Origin: Diplosphaera chodatii
Lineage: Eukaryota > Chlorophyta > Trebouxiophyceae > Prasiolales > Stichococcaceae
DNA: 64,000 bases
Assembly: GCA_032358165.1 (NCBI GenBank)
Contig: JAALGY010000047.1
Location: forward strand, 186,001 to 250,000
Direction of reading: 5' to 3'
Part shown: positions 12,327 through 24,700 of the stretch, one piece after another
How positions within the stretch are numbered: the stretch's first letter is position 1
How the letters are laid out: each line of letters begins with the position of its first letter
Position numbers and translations under genes: made by a program
Notes under the pieces: generated by a model
What the model was told of the DNA's origin: nothing
What the model saw: only the letters and a program-made list of their open reading frames with translations
Database searches by the model: none

Positions 12327-13446
12327 GGCGCAGCCACCTGGGCAGGTGCGCCTGCAGGGCGACTCAGCCGCGCCTGCTCGAGGTTGGGTGGACACCTGCA
12401 TAGGTGCGTGGTGGGGAGAGTAAACTCGGTGCGGCGATGACCTGTGCACATCCTCATGGCGTGCCCCAGGGGTAGCCCAGCTGACACTGCGGCCTGAACA
12501 TCGTTGCATCGCAGTCGCGAAGCATGCAGCAATGCACCGAATGGCAACAAGAAGTGGGCATTAGCAGGGGCCTCAAGCCACAACCAGATCGCGAGCTTTG
12601 ACAGACTGGGCAGCTGTGATGTAGGAGAGGACCAAGTATGACGTGTATGCGTGCATCATGCAGGGCGCCGTCCTTGCGACGGGTGCAAGCGCACACGCCT
12701 AGTATTTGTAGGGTGTGTTGACATCCACAAACGTACGGAAGTGCTGGGCCGCGCCTGATCACTGTTGCTCCGGTACCAGCCCTGGATCTGCCATTTCAGC
12801 AGTTGGCCACCCTGTTGCTGGTTTGCTGCCAGTAAGGCGCATGCACGATCCCGCTATCCGTCTCGCGGTGAGACAGTCCGAACTTCAGCTTGTGATAAGA
12901 CTGCGCCACTTGGTCTCGCCGCCCGTATAAGCGGTGGCGCAACGCCACGCAGACACTAGTGGCAGGACTTTCGCCAGCTTGCGTGCGGTGTGCCACCGGC
13001 AGGCAGCGATGTTCTTGTACTAATGTGGACTACTGATAGTCCCTGTGGGCTCATAGAAAGGGATTCTGCACACGTGTGCGATACTTTAACTGATGTCGGG
13101 GTAGAAGTCTCGCGCCGGCGCAGCTGACCTGCGAAGGCTGGTAGACAACCGTCATCATGCGCATCTTTCTTATGTGGTTTGAGTAATGCAAGCATTTGCG
13201 GGACACGACACACAATCCTGATCACGGGTGCCAGCTCATCGCTTCATGTGCTGCTTCCAGGCGGTCTTGTGACCGCGAAGCTCCTGCCGGATGCAGATAG
13301 ATCTGGAAGGGTGTGTTTCATTGATATCCTGCCGCAAGCGACACGTTCTTACTGCGATCCTCACGCCCAGCTGACACTGTTGAGACTACGCACTATGCTG
13401 CATGCGGCACAGACGCTGCACCACAGGGTGTCAGTGCCCACTGCAG
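12327..13446. other. Divergent region between SBP-box gene 2 and the methyltransferase gene
   Basis: About 1.1 kb. It may hold an upstream 5' coding exon for the methyltransferase gene, whose first recognised exon starts in mid-codon, but no in-phase exon with a start codon could be fixed. An in-frame N-terminal extension of SBP-box gene 2 is open to 12509. Confidence 0.35.
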
Positions 13447-15270
13447 GTGGGAGGACGGCGAGGCCGTGAAGGTGCGGCTGGATGGCCCCGACAGGGAGCA
13501 GGTGCAGGCCGCGGAGCGGCTGACCCTGCGGCTACAGGGTGGCCGCGGCGAGGTCGCCATCCAGCAGCGGGTGCGGCGGGGCGCAGCTTGCACAGGCTGT
13601 GTCTGCTGTGTGTGCTTGACGAGTCTGCTGCTCAACCTCAGTGCAGATGACCTTCAGTTGAGCCGCCAGCTTTGTAGCACGCAGATGGGCCTACGGCTAA
13701 TGAGTCTGCTTCGGCGATGCACGTCGCCAGTTGCTGCCAGCTTGATGTTCTACCAGTGTCCTTGATCGTGCCGTGCAGCCAGGCACAGGCGCGGGCACCG
13801 CGCTCGGGCTGGGCGCCGCCGCGTGGGACAGCGCCCTGGTGCTGGCCGCATACATCGCCAGCCTGCCTGCCGAGGCGCTGGCAGGTGCGCGCCTGTCCAG
13901 CACACATACAAGGAGGGCGGGCAGCCTTTCAGGCTGAGCCAGCATCAACACTTGAGGCGGTGGGTCGAACAATGCCGACATGCAGTCTGGCACGTGTACA
14001 GCAGCGATATCGGGCAGTCTGGCGGCTGCAGCGTGGCTCTTGCATGCCTCAGATGGTGCGAGCTGGCCCGGGGGAACGCGCGGCGTGAGCAGCATTGCAC
14101 TGCCTCAGCAGCAACCAGCATCAGCAGGCTGACCCGTCAGGCGCACTCTGTTGATCTTGTGGTTTGCAGGTAAGCTCTGCGTGGAGCTGGGGGCTGGCGT
14201 CGGGGTGGCGGGGCTGACGGCGGCGCGGCTCGGGGCGAGTGTGGTGCTCACTGACCGGCGGCCGCTGCTGAGCCTGCTGCGCGGCAACGCCGCCCGCAAC
14301 TGGCTGGCCGGCACCCCCGACCCCAGGTCTGTGTGCACTACAGCGTCCCAGTGACTTGTGGTTCATGAAGTGGCCAGCGTCAGCCATGTGCATGCGTCTG
14401 TATGCAGGACAGGGTGTGCTTTGAAGACCAAGTCTGCAAGCCCCAGCTGCAGCTGTGTCCTGTTCCACATCCTGGACACCCGCGTTTCCAGTGACTGCTA
14501 CCCACTGTGGGTATTGAGTGAGGAAGTTAGAACAGGGGCAGCATGGCCTTGGGAGGGCGTGACACGCCAGCATCTCTGTGCAATACATCAGGGTGCACTT
14601 CCTATATACTGCTGGCGTGCAGACCATCAAGGACATGTGTGCATGGCCCAGGGCCCAGCACAGCAGCGGTGATGCCGCGTCGCCGGGCCGAGCCGAGGTG
14701 GCGGCCCTGGACTGGGCCGCAGCAGACCGGGCAGACGTGACAGCGCGGCTGAGGCAGCAGGAGTTCGACTACATCCTCGCCGCCGACTGCTGCTACGTCG
14801 ACCCAGGTCCGGACGAGACGCACCTGCGGAATCGCAATCTCCTGAAATGGCTCTTGTGACATGCGTTAGTGTGGGCACAGATGAAAGCCGTGGCACCTAC
14901 AGAAGCGGTATTGGTGTTGATGCGCTGCCAGGGGGAGAAACACCAGACCCAGAGCAGTTTGTGGCCGCTGCGGCGGAGCTGGCGGGCCCCGAGACCCAGC
15001 TGCTGATGGCTCACGAGGTGCTTTTGATGCGGTTCGATCTCGTGATGTTCACGACGCTGACAATATGGCAAAATAGTCAATACCGTGTTTTATGAGCACG
15101 GTCAACACCAGCTTGGGTGAACTCTGCAGGTCAGGCCCCACGGCGATGTGTGGCCCGCAGTCGATGCAGCGTGTCAGAGGACCTTCGGCACCGTGGAGGA
15201 GCTGCCTCTGGACGACTTGCCAGAAGGGTTCAGACTGCTACACATCAAGCTGTATCGGCTGCAGCTGTGA
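13447..15270 (+). CDS. METTL21-like (Methyltransf_16) protein methyltransferase, 5' end unresolved
   Basis: Recognised exons join(13447..13570,13779..13884,14170..14326,14664..14796 approx.,14947..15017 approx.,15130..15270). The seven-strand SAM-dependent fold is clear: WDSALVLAAYI, then motif I KLCVELGAGVGVAGLTAARL, motif II VVLTDRRPLL with a following N-x-x-x-N, ALDWAAADRAD, and motif IV FDYILAADCCYVDP. The end FRLLHIKLYRLQL is typical of the family. Related enzymes methylate lysines on chaperones, elongation factors and other proteins. The substrate here cannot be told. Two acceptors are ambiguous by 3-6 nt (14664 or 14667; 14947 or 14953). The first listed exon begins with one base of a split codon, so at least one upstream exon carrying the ATG is missing. 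Confidence 0.8.
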
Positions 15271-15652
15271 CTGCTCTCTACGACTGAGGCACAGCAGTAC
15301 AACAGATGTGCGGTGCTTTCTTAGTGTGGCGTGCCGGGGTGAGGAACAGAGCGATGAGCTGGCTACCTATAGTCATCAAGGGGGAGGTCGTGCTTCAGAC
15401 ATTTGTCTTGGTGTGTCTCAGTAGGCTCTGATGCTCCGCTGGTTTGCACGTTTACAGGTGGTAGGTGCCTGCGCTGCTGGATGTGAGCTTTCTGTACCTT
15501 CATTTGGCAAGATGTTGATACTACAGCAACAAACCGGGCGGCCATTTGATGCGGAAGAGCTAGCCAGACACCTTCCTGGCGGTTAGCATGCTTTCACGTG
15601 GCAGTAGCAGGTGCGTCATGATATGATGTCATGTTGCAAGCCCTGCACGCAG
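15271..15652. other. Convergent 3' region with a minus-strand TGTAA
   Basis: Between the methyltransferase stop and the coiled-coil gene stop. TTACA at 15452-15456 reads TGTAA on the minus strand, about 200 bases past the coiled-coil stop, a plausible polyadenylation signal for that gene. No coding feature was recognised. Confidence 0.4.
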
Positions 15653-18600
15653 TCACGCTGCCACCCCTGGCAGCGGCAGAGGCGGCTGCAGCACTGCCCC
15701 ATTCTGCCCGCCCTTCGCCGACACCTGCGGGAGCAGGCAGGCGGCACGAAGGTCACCGCTGACCGCAGCGCAGCTGGCCCTGGCATGCACACCATGCGCA
15801 GGTGCCCGCCCTGCCGTGAAAAGGCAGCCCGGCTGCAGTCGACATCATGACGTCCGACATGACGGGCGCTCCGCGCACGCTGGCAAAGGCCCGCGCAATG
15901 GAGCCTCACCAGGGTGCGCAGCCAGTCGTCGTAGTTGGCGAGCAGCGCGCGGTTCTCCTCGCGGTAGGTGTCCGCCCGCCGGCGGGTGGCCGCCAGCGCT
16001 GCCGCCTGCCCAGCAGCCGCGTCCTCCGCAGCCCGCCGCGCCGCACCCGCCTCCCGAGCTGCGTCCTGCACCCACACAGGGCGGCCAGGCGTCTGGCCCG
16101 TCACGTCTGGAAGATGTGTCATGGCGCCGCCAATGCCGACGCTGCAGCGTGCCGTGCAGCGGCAGCTCATGCTGCCTCCAGGCCATGTGCCGCATCCCGG
16201 GCTGTCTCCTGTGCGGTGCGAGTCCACTGCTATGCAGCCTGGACAGGATCACTTGCGCGCAGCTTCATGCTACCTGGGCTCGCTGCAGGGCCGCCTGCAT
16301 GGCGGCGGCCTGCTGCAAGGCCTCCTCCTTCGCCGCTTCCTCCTGCCGCATCGCTGCCAGCGCCTCCGCCACGACATCCGCCTTCTTCTCGACATCCTGC
16401 ACCATGAGCCAGACCAGTCCTTGTGCCACGCCCATCTGTGCTGTCGATTGTCCACAAGCAGGCTTACATCTGGCATCAACCCCCTCCGCAGCATATGTGT
16501 TCCCTACGTCATGCAAGATCTGGGACACTGTCAGTGTCTATCTCGCTGTGAGGCGGTGACACTGTGACACTTACCCGCGAGAAGGCGAGCTCGGCTTCCT
16601 GCGCCTCGTGCCGCAGCGCCGCCAGCTGCCGCCGCATCTCCCCGGCCTCGCTCTGCGCCTCGTCGGCGGCTTTCCGCGCCCCCTCGGCCTGGGCAAGGGC
16701 TCGGGCGGCGGCCTTCTCGGCCGCCTGCTGTTCGCCTGTGACCTCCGCGAGCTGAGCCTGCAGAGAGTCAGCACCGACATCTCACCCCGCAGGGCCCTGG
16801 CCAGTCAGGCACACCGTGCTGTCTGCCTATTGTCATGGGCGCGGCTGAACCCTTCTCTGGAGTTGCTGTTCAGGGTCCAGGGACCAGGCAATGGATTCCA
16901 GCTGCACCTTCAGGCTGATGACGGCGGCGGTGGCTGCGTCCAGGTCCGACTGCAGCGCGCCGCTCCGGGCCGCGGCCGCCGAGTGGGCGGCGCTGAGGTC
17001 GCGCCCCGCCGCCTTGAGCGCGTCCGACAGGCCCTGCGGCAGCCAGGGATGCTGTAAGTGGTAATGTGCTACTGATGGAAACAGCCGTCCAAGCAAGCTG
17101 AACGCCAGATGATGACATCTGCCCGGGGCACTGCCGCGGTGCTTTCTGCCAATAACAGGCTGCTCCTGACCAACATCTGATTATGTGCACATGTGCCGCG
17201 TCCGAGCACATGCAGGGGAGATGGGGCAGTGTGCGAGGGTGATGTCTCAACCAGCGCACCTTGGCCTTGCTGTTGGCCTGGCCCAGCTCCAGCTCAGCCG
17301 TGTCCAGCTGCACACACGCGAACACGCACAGGTCGCATCCCAGTCGCAAGTGTGCTGCCGTCGGCACGCCATTGCCCTGCTGTTGCATGGCAGCAGCCAC
17401 GCCGCTTGTGGTGCCTTTTGAACATCGGCAAATCGGTCTGCCTTAGGGCCTGCCTTGGTCTGCAGGCCGTACGCCTTGGCCCGCCACTCGGCCGCCTCGG
17501 AGCGGGCCTTTGTCGTCGCGGCCTCGGCGTCGGCCGCGCGCCGCTGCGCCGCCTCCACATCGCGGCGCGTGGCCCTCGTCAGCGCCCTCGCCTCGTCTCG
17601 CGCTCGCTCGGCAGCGCTGCGACAGGAGCGGCGGACCCACTGGATGTACAAATTTCAACGAGCAGCCACATGTGTGGTCGCAGGAGAGCGGCAAGTTGCA
17701 CGTAGGCGCGTGCCTTGGCATTCAGAAGGATGCCCGATGTGCTGGGCATTTCATCTGCACACCACCGCATGCTAGAACACAGCCATGCAGTGATCCCACT
17801 TCAGACGTGGTAGCCATAGCACATCTACAGCCTGTCTGTCAGCCGTTCCGGTTCTGCGCTGCGCATACTAGCACGAACCAAGAAAGTTGTATCCAGTTTG
17901 TGTCGGCCACCTGGTGCGTTCCCGGGCGGCTGTCGCCTCCGCGACCGCTTGCTGGGCCTCCTCAGCCTTGGCGGTCGCAGCAGCATCGGCGCGCTTCAGT
18001 GCCGACTTGAGGCCCGCCACCGCTGACGCCTGGTCCTGCCGATGGACAAGCAGCTGCCATGTCAATTGATCATGCACAGACGAGCCCTGCACACCCTGAC
18101 GCCCCACTTGCTCAGGGGCCAGCACCACCCAACCAGCTATCTGAGCCAACAAGCTCTTCGCCTCTGATCTCACATGGTGCAGGAGCACTGCGGCTGCAGT
18201 TGGAGCTTTGTGGCAAGCATGAGCCCTGCCTCGGGATGCCAGTTGAGGGTGAGACCCGCCTCCCACCTGTGCTTCAACCCTGACAGCATTGGCATCCAGA
18301 TTCAACCGCTGGATCTCCCGTGTGTGATCCTCTGCCCGCCTCTCCGCCTCCCTCGCCTACGACGACGATGTGCAGGGTGGGTGCAGGCACTCAGATGCAC
18401 TGGTTACAACCTGAGTTTGTAGGCAAGTGCGTGGCTGTGCACGCGTGTGCATGTGCACGCTGTCTCAAGACCAGGGAGCAGTTGCCACTCTGGCGAGCTG
18501 CGGCGCCTGTTCATCTGCGCCCTGGTGTGATCAATTTTGATGGTCTCCGGCCGCTGGCCTTCTGACCGGCGGCAGTACGGATCCCCGTACCTGCTGCTTC

Positions 18601-20473
18601 GCGGCATGCAACGCCTTCTGCAGCCGCTCCTGCTGCGCCGCGGCCGTCTGCCCCGCCTCTTGCGCGGCCGCCAGCTCCTCTGTCAGGCGCGCCACCTCCG
18701 CCTGCAGGATGCAGGAAGCCCTGACCGCTCGACAGCTTCGGGTGCAGGCAGGAGGATGTGACCGCGCTGTCTGGTGTGGTGCGACAGAAGACTGCTGCAA
18801 TGTCCGTGTCTGCAAGCGCCTTGGGCAGCAGTTCCGACCTGAAGCGTGCAAGCACACCTTGTGCTCCTGGGCTGCGTCTCGCCTGCAGGCGGCAGCGTCC
18901 GCGGCCGTCGCCTCTGCAGCTGCGCGCTCCTTCGCTGCTGCGGCCCGCGCCTGCTTCAGCTGCTTTGCAGCCTCTTGGGCGGCGCCTGCACGCTCACATG
19001 ACGTGAGACACCAAACGCTGATCCACTGGCATGGAGGTGAATACAAGCCTTCCGTCTGCTGCCTGGGAGCCTGCAACACGGATTGTAATTCAAAGCATCG
19101 GTGGCATGAGGCCTGCCTACAAGCATCAACACCTGCCACGCTCACCCAGGAGGTGCTGGGCCTCGTCGGCAGCGGCGCCGCCGCCGGTGAGCGCGGGCGC
19201 CAGGACGGCCAGGGCCTGCGACTGCGCTGCCTCTGCTGTTCTACGGGCGCTGTTCTCTTGCGCCAGTCTGCGCCACGTTGCACGGCAGCATGAAACACTT
19301 CGTACAACCAAGTCGTACTGGTTCGACAGAAGGTGCAGGAGCCTGTGAAGCAGCACCAGCATATTATCTGAGATTAGGGGCCTCAATCCTCTACGCACAT
19401 TCGCACCTGCTGCCCAGCCGTTCGACTCGCCGCCTGAGCTCCGCGGCCGCGTCCCGCTCCGACGCCAGCGTGCCCTCGAGCTGCGCCCTCGCAGCCCGCA
19501 GCGCCTGTACGCACGCGCGAAGTGCTTGCACACGACGATGCATGAGGGAGCCTCCCAACAAGGGTGTGCACCGTTGAAGGCTGCTCGCTGCCAGTACACA
19601 TTCTGGCGTCAGCTAGTGTGCCTGCAGCGCTGTGGCGGCAGGCATGCACGCTCATACCCTGACGTGTTGTTCACGCCAATGCCAAAGACACGGGGAGCAC
19701 CTGCAGGGCAGCCGCTGCGCCTGCCAGCTGCGGCGCCACCTCGGCGGCCGACGCCCGGTGCCGCGCGAGCAGCGCATCCGATGCAGCTCGCTCTGCCTGC
19801 TCCTCCTTCACCCTGCGCTTTACACAGGGGTGCTGAAAGTCGAGGGCTGCGCGCTACGCTGCTGGTCCTGCAGCGGCCAGCAACCTCGCTGTGGGTGGCA
19901 GCGGGTGCTGCAGTCCAGCCTTGGCAGCCTGCATGTTCCTCACGGTGATTCCGACGCAATGAGGGCAGGTTCTGCCGTGGCGATTGTCCTCCTCTTCTGG
20001 TAGGTCTCATTGCACACGTGATACAGCCCTGAACTTCGGTTCGCCCCTTGCAGCACAGGCAGCCGGCTGTTGGCATGATGCCGCAGCAAGTGCTTGTATG
20101 CATAGAGCTGCAACCGGCACCTCTTCTGCAGGTCCCGGATGCGCGTGTGGTGCGCTTCATCTGCCTGCTGCTTCTCTCTTGCCACCTCCGCTGCCTGCCT
20201 CCGAGCGGCATCTGCCACGGTCCGCTCATCCCCCAGCTGCTGCTTCGCCTCAGCAACCTCGTCACGGGATGTAGCTCTCGAGACGCTGACATCCCGCTGC
20301 AGCCGTGCGAGCTGGCCCCTCAGCTCGACGTTTGCTGCTCTGAGCTCCTGCACCTCATGCCTGAGCCTCTCGGATGCGGTGCCACGGATGTGCGCTTGCA
20401 AGATCTTTTCCGATGGATTGTATGTGTTTAAGCTGACGGCAGGTGTCTGTCCTTGCATCAGTACTGAGTCCAT
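15653..20473 (-). CDS. Alanine-rich coiled-coil protein, 15 exons, about 694 aa
   Basis: Exons complement(join(15653..15724,15910..16065,16274..16396,16575..16757,16851..17033,17260..17307,17424..17616,17911..18035,18279..18356,18591..18701,18858..18985,19146..19267,19407..19504,19701..19812,20121..20473)). All phases close, and almost every exon alone reads as heptad-like Ala/Glu/Arg/Gln helix (for example QRRAADAEAATTKARSEAAE and LQQAAAMQAALQRAQ). Only the N-terminus (MDSVLMQGQTPAVSLN, then IRGTASERLRHEVQEL) and the end (LLANYDDWLRTL, then a Pro-rich 24-residue exon) differ. There is no ATPase motif, membrane segment or signal peptide. Length and uninterrupted coil suggest a structural, centriole/basal-body or trafficking tether role, but I cannot name a family. 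The donors at 17424, 16851 and 18279 are of GTTC/GTTG type and are the weakest borders. Confidence 0.75.
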
Positions 20474-21777
20474 GAATATCTGACATGGCAGGGGGCCAAA
20501 CCCTGCCGGCTCACCTGCATGCTGGTGGGCGGGGGCGTATGCCGCTGCAGTGAGGTGCTGCACATGCTGCTGCTACACTGCAGACAGTGTCTCAGTTGCT
20601 TGCTCCGCGCTGCTGCTGGCACTGCATGGATCCCGCGTCGCTACCTGCTGCGCCAGCACCGCATCACAGTAACTCCACCGCACGCTGCAACTCTTCACTG
20701 CAAAGAGTGTCAACGTGGCAAACCCCGTGCTGCTGAAGGTACACAACCTGATGAACGCTGCCACGGCGCAACAACCGCAGGTATTGGCTTCCTGCAAATG
20801 ACAACCTTACAGTTGGGGACACAGCATCACCTTGGATGTGCGCCTCCTGGGATTGTGCAGCTGCGACGTCAGCGTCGACGAAGTTACAACAGCTTACAGC
20901 TCCTGCTCATGTGAGACCAAGTAATGGTCCAGGACACCTGCTTGGCAAGTGATTGCTGTACGTGCCCCAGCGTTTGACCAAGGGTGCACTCGCTCAAGAC
21001 GTCAAACTTGTCTGCGATATCAGGCGCTACTCCTGCAGCAAAGTGAAGCTCAAGATCCCCGCTTGAATAAACAAGTGATCCTGCCTGGCGCGCTGCTCGT
21101 TGCCGCAAAGCTGACACAATGCACTCAAACTCTCAAACCGAGGTGCAGCAGATGGCAGCTGTCGTTAGACCCCTTGGTCGCTGCTGGGTGCTGCCGTGCT
21201 GGGCTGCTGGCCAGTGGACCTGCTCATCTGGTTGCTGTTGCAGGTGCGAACCAGCTTTGTTATTTAGCAGGCAGCTGACAGACGTGGCGTCCATGTTCAC
21301 AGACTAGCGCCAACAACAGTTCTACCAGAAACTAACCTGCAGATGACCAAATGTTGGCAGCACCTCGACAGCAGACTGCACCTGCCTCAGACACAAGCAT
21401 ACTCACAATGGACAGCAGCTCGCAAGCACGCGCGTCACCACACCACATACAGACGACGCGAACCACTATAACAGTGCTACAGCGGAGCGCCAAATAGCAC
21501 CAACAAGGCAGTGCAGCTGAACAGACCCCTGATGCTGTGATGCTGTAGGTTGAGCTCAGGGTCCGGGGCTCAGCATCACCCAACGAAACGACATGTTTCT
21601 GTTTTAGGTAGTTGCTCTCTCAGGTTCGGGCTGTGGCCCGGGGGCGCCATGCCACACCGATGGCACTACGTACAGCAGACCAGCCAGTCCTGTACACCCA
21701 TGCAGCCCAATGGCACGCGAATCAAGGCCGGGCCACGGCAGTGGCACGCAGCACGAGCTGCGCCTCTGCGGTGCCGA
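20474..21777. other. Intergenic region, no gene supported
   Basis: Between the coiled-coil gene start and the SBP-box gene 3 stop. The coiled-coil frame stays open upstream to 20563, so its N-terminus could be longer. No domain or RNA gene was recognised. Confidence 0.35.
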
Positions 21778-24700
21778 TCAGGCACCCTCTGCCGTGCCAG
21801 CGTGTGCGGAGTGAAAGCGCTGCAGCAGGCGGGCCTTCCAGTCGGCGGAGCCGTCCTTGGGCAGCGAGCCGTTGGCGGTGTGGGCGGCGCGAGGATCTGC
21901 GATGGTGAGCGGCATCGAGGCGTAGCCGGCAGCGGCGGCGGCTGCGTCTGCCCCAGGCGCCGCACGCACAGCCGTGGGGCGGTACGGCTGGAATGCCGAG
22001 GTGCTGCAGTGGACACATGGCACATCAGCAGAGCACCACACGTGCCTGGCACTGCACTGGGGGGCGTGCTGCAAGACATGACACAGAGCTTGGAGGACAG
22101 GCAACAACCTTTTTGCATTCTGTTTTGTGTTCAATGGCTGATGCAGATGGGGGCAGCAAGACAGTGCAGCTGCATGCTTGAGATGCACAACAGAATGGAG
22201 GCGGCACCTGGCAAGACTGGCGTCCTTGCCCTCAGCGTGAAATCCAGCAGCGCCCTGCTGCTGCTGCTGCTGCTGTCTCTCAAAGGCAGCGCGCACCACG
22301 TTGATGAGCGAGGTGGCGGCCCTTGGGTCCTGCGCATGTCCACCAGCACAATCACCAGCGCTCTAAGTTTGCTGTGAAGCCGCCGCCTGCTGCTGTTGGG
22401 GCAGCGGGGCCGGCGCCATTCGCTATTGAGGCAGTGAAGACCACATGTGCACCAGCCATGAGGTTACCCCAGCTTGTGCAGGAAGGGGTGACGTCCGAAC
22501 ACGAGGTATTAGCTCGGAGCAAGGGCAGCAGGAGGTGCACCTGCATGCGCTGCTGCTGCGGCATGTCACGCAGCTGCTCGAGCGCGGCGGCCTGAGTTGC
22601 CGCCTGGGCAGCGTCCACCTCCCGGGCGGCGGCCGCCTCGGCAGCAGCCTGCGACGTCTGCAGGCGCGCCAGGTGCTGCAGCTGCGCCTGCAAACATGTG
22701 CACCATGTCAGTATCCGATCCACCTACAATCTCAGCTGAATGAGACACCACCCGACAAGGTCGACCACCAGCTGCTGATGACTCAGACGATGCATGAGCA
22801 GCAGACAGCACGTCAAGTAAGATTGAGCGCATGGCATGGTCGCTTGCCTGCCGCATCACCGCCGAGCCGTCGATGCTCTGCAGCGCTGCCAGCGCCGACC
22901 AGCTGGCGCCCACGGGCGGCTGCTGCAGCCCCAGCTGCGCGGCCAGCGCCGCAGGGTCCGCAGAGCCGCGCTGGCCCGCTGCATATGCCTGCAGCGGACA
23001 TCATGGCTCAATCAGGGAATCTGACCCTGGCGACACATCCGGAACACACCTTGACCACGCCCAGCTGAAAGCCTTGACCAAGCTGAGCGATGTGAGGGGC
23101 TGACTTGTGCACAACTGTAGGTACATTTTTTACTGTAGGTAGCATCTTACCTGTGCAGCAGCCAGGAGGTTGGAGCTGGCCTGCAGCTGCGCCAGCTGGG
23201 AGCCGAGCAGCATCGGCGGCGCGGCCGCGGCAGCTGCTGCAGCGCCGGCGGCAGCCGCGGCGGCCAGCTGCTGCTGTGCATCCTCCACCGCTGGGCCTGC
23301 ACAGTGAACAGACTGCTCTCAGGCCAGCATGTCAGGCAAAGGTGCAGGCAAAGGATAGCCATGCTGAGGTCACTGGCAGATCATGTCGGGGTGAGCTACT
23401 TCATGATAACAGGCAGCACTGTGGCGTGCACTCGCATCGTCCCAACAGTGCAGGAGGGTCTGGCATTCAGTACATCGTGCACTCACCGAGGCCGTTGCCC
23501 CAAGGCACAGCGCCTGTGTCTGGCCTGAGGCCAGGCCGCTGCCCACTGCTGGCAATCGCAGGAGCAGCAGCGCCGCCTCGTCTGCCGCGCACAGCACCCC
23601 ACTGCAGCCCGGCAGCCTCGTCTTCGGCCTCTGAAGACACGCGGCGCGCCGCCACCCGCCCTGAGCTTCGCACCCCGCCATCCGCATCTGTCACACGCAG
23701 CCATCCTCTCAGGACTGATGCGAGGTTGCCTATTCACATGACGGCGATGGTTTGTACCATTGCTGGTACCCAAGCATTCCGACTGCAGCGCCTTGTCAGG
23801 CAAACCGCTCTGCTCATGCGATAGGGATGTGTGCAGAACAGGGATCAAGCAGGCACCTGCGGGCTTGTCTTTGCCGGCCAGGGCGCCACGGGTGACCCGC
23901 GGAGCCAGCGTGCCCGAGCCTGACGCTGACGCCAGGGCCTCGCCCTCGGTGACCACCTTCTTGCGCCGCTTGTTGTTGTGCCACGACAGCCGCGCACGGC
24001 AGCTCCTGGATAGACGAGCGGCTGGCAGTCAGCAACCCTTTGTGAGCATTCCAGCATGTCTGTCAAGGGCATTGCCAGGTTCACAAGGCGCTGATGACTG
24101 TTTTCTGCAACAGCCAACAAGCCTCTCTGAGGAAACAGCTTTCAGGCAGCTTTCAGAATGATACATGCCATATCGCCATTGTGGTAGGGGCGGATCACAG
24201 GATCATAGGCGTCCAGGGCATCTGGGGCTAAGCTTTGCAAACACGATATGTTGACGCACCTCTTGTCGCCGTCAAAATCAGTCAGCAAGTGGAACACAGA
24301 GCACTGCTGGCAATAGCGCTTGGCTTCACCGCCCAGAACCACCTGCAGCACATAATCGGCGGCGACTTGCAGCATGCGAAGCCTTTCCACGTGAGTCTTG
24401 TATTCTTCCTGACATGCGTGGATCGTGCTGCACTTCCAGGCATGACTCAACGGCACACGGCAGATGGCAGCCAGCCAGCAGCCCAGCTTTGCACGCAACC
24501 TGAGAGCAGCATCAGCCCTGATGCGCACGCACGGCAGCTCACCTCTTGGGCGCCGGCGTGTGATTTGCACACCCTGTAGCGCCGGTAGTACTCCTTCTCC
24601 TTCGCCAGGTTGCGTCCGCACCCATCCACCTACGGCGGGTCAGCTGGTTTCATTTGGACGCACCCAATGACGGCAAGAGCACGGCCCGCGCAGACCCAAA

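Noticed and set aside
20473..20563. An upstream coding exon for the coiled-coil gene ending CATGCAG/GTGAGC
   Set aside because: The intron implied would be only about 35 nt, far shorter than any other here.
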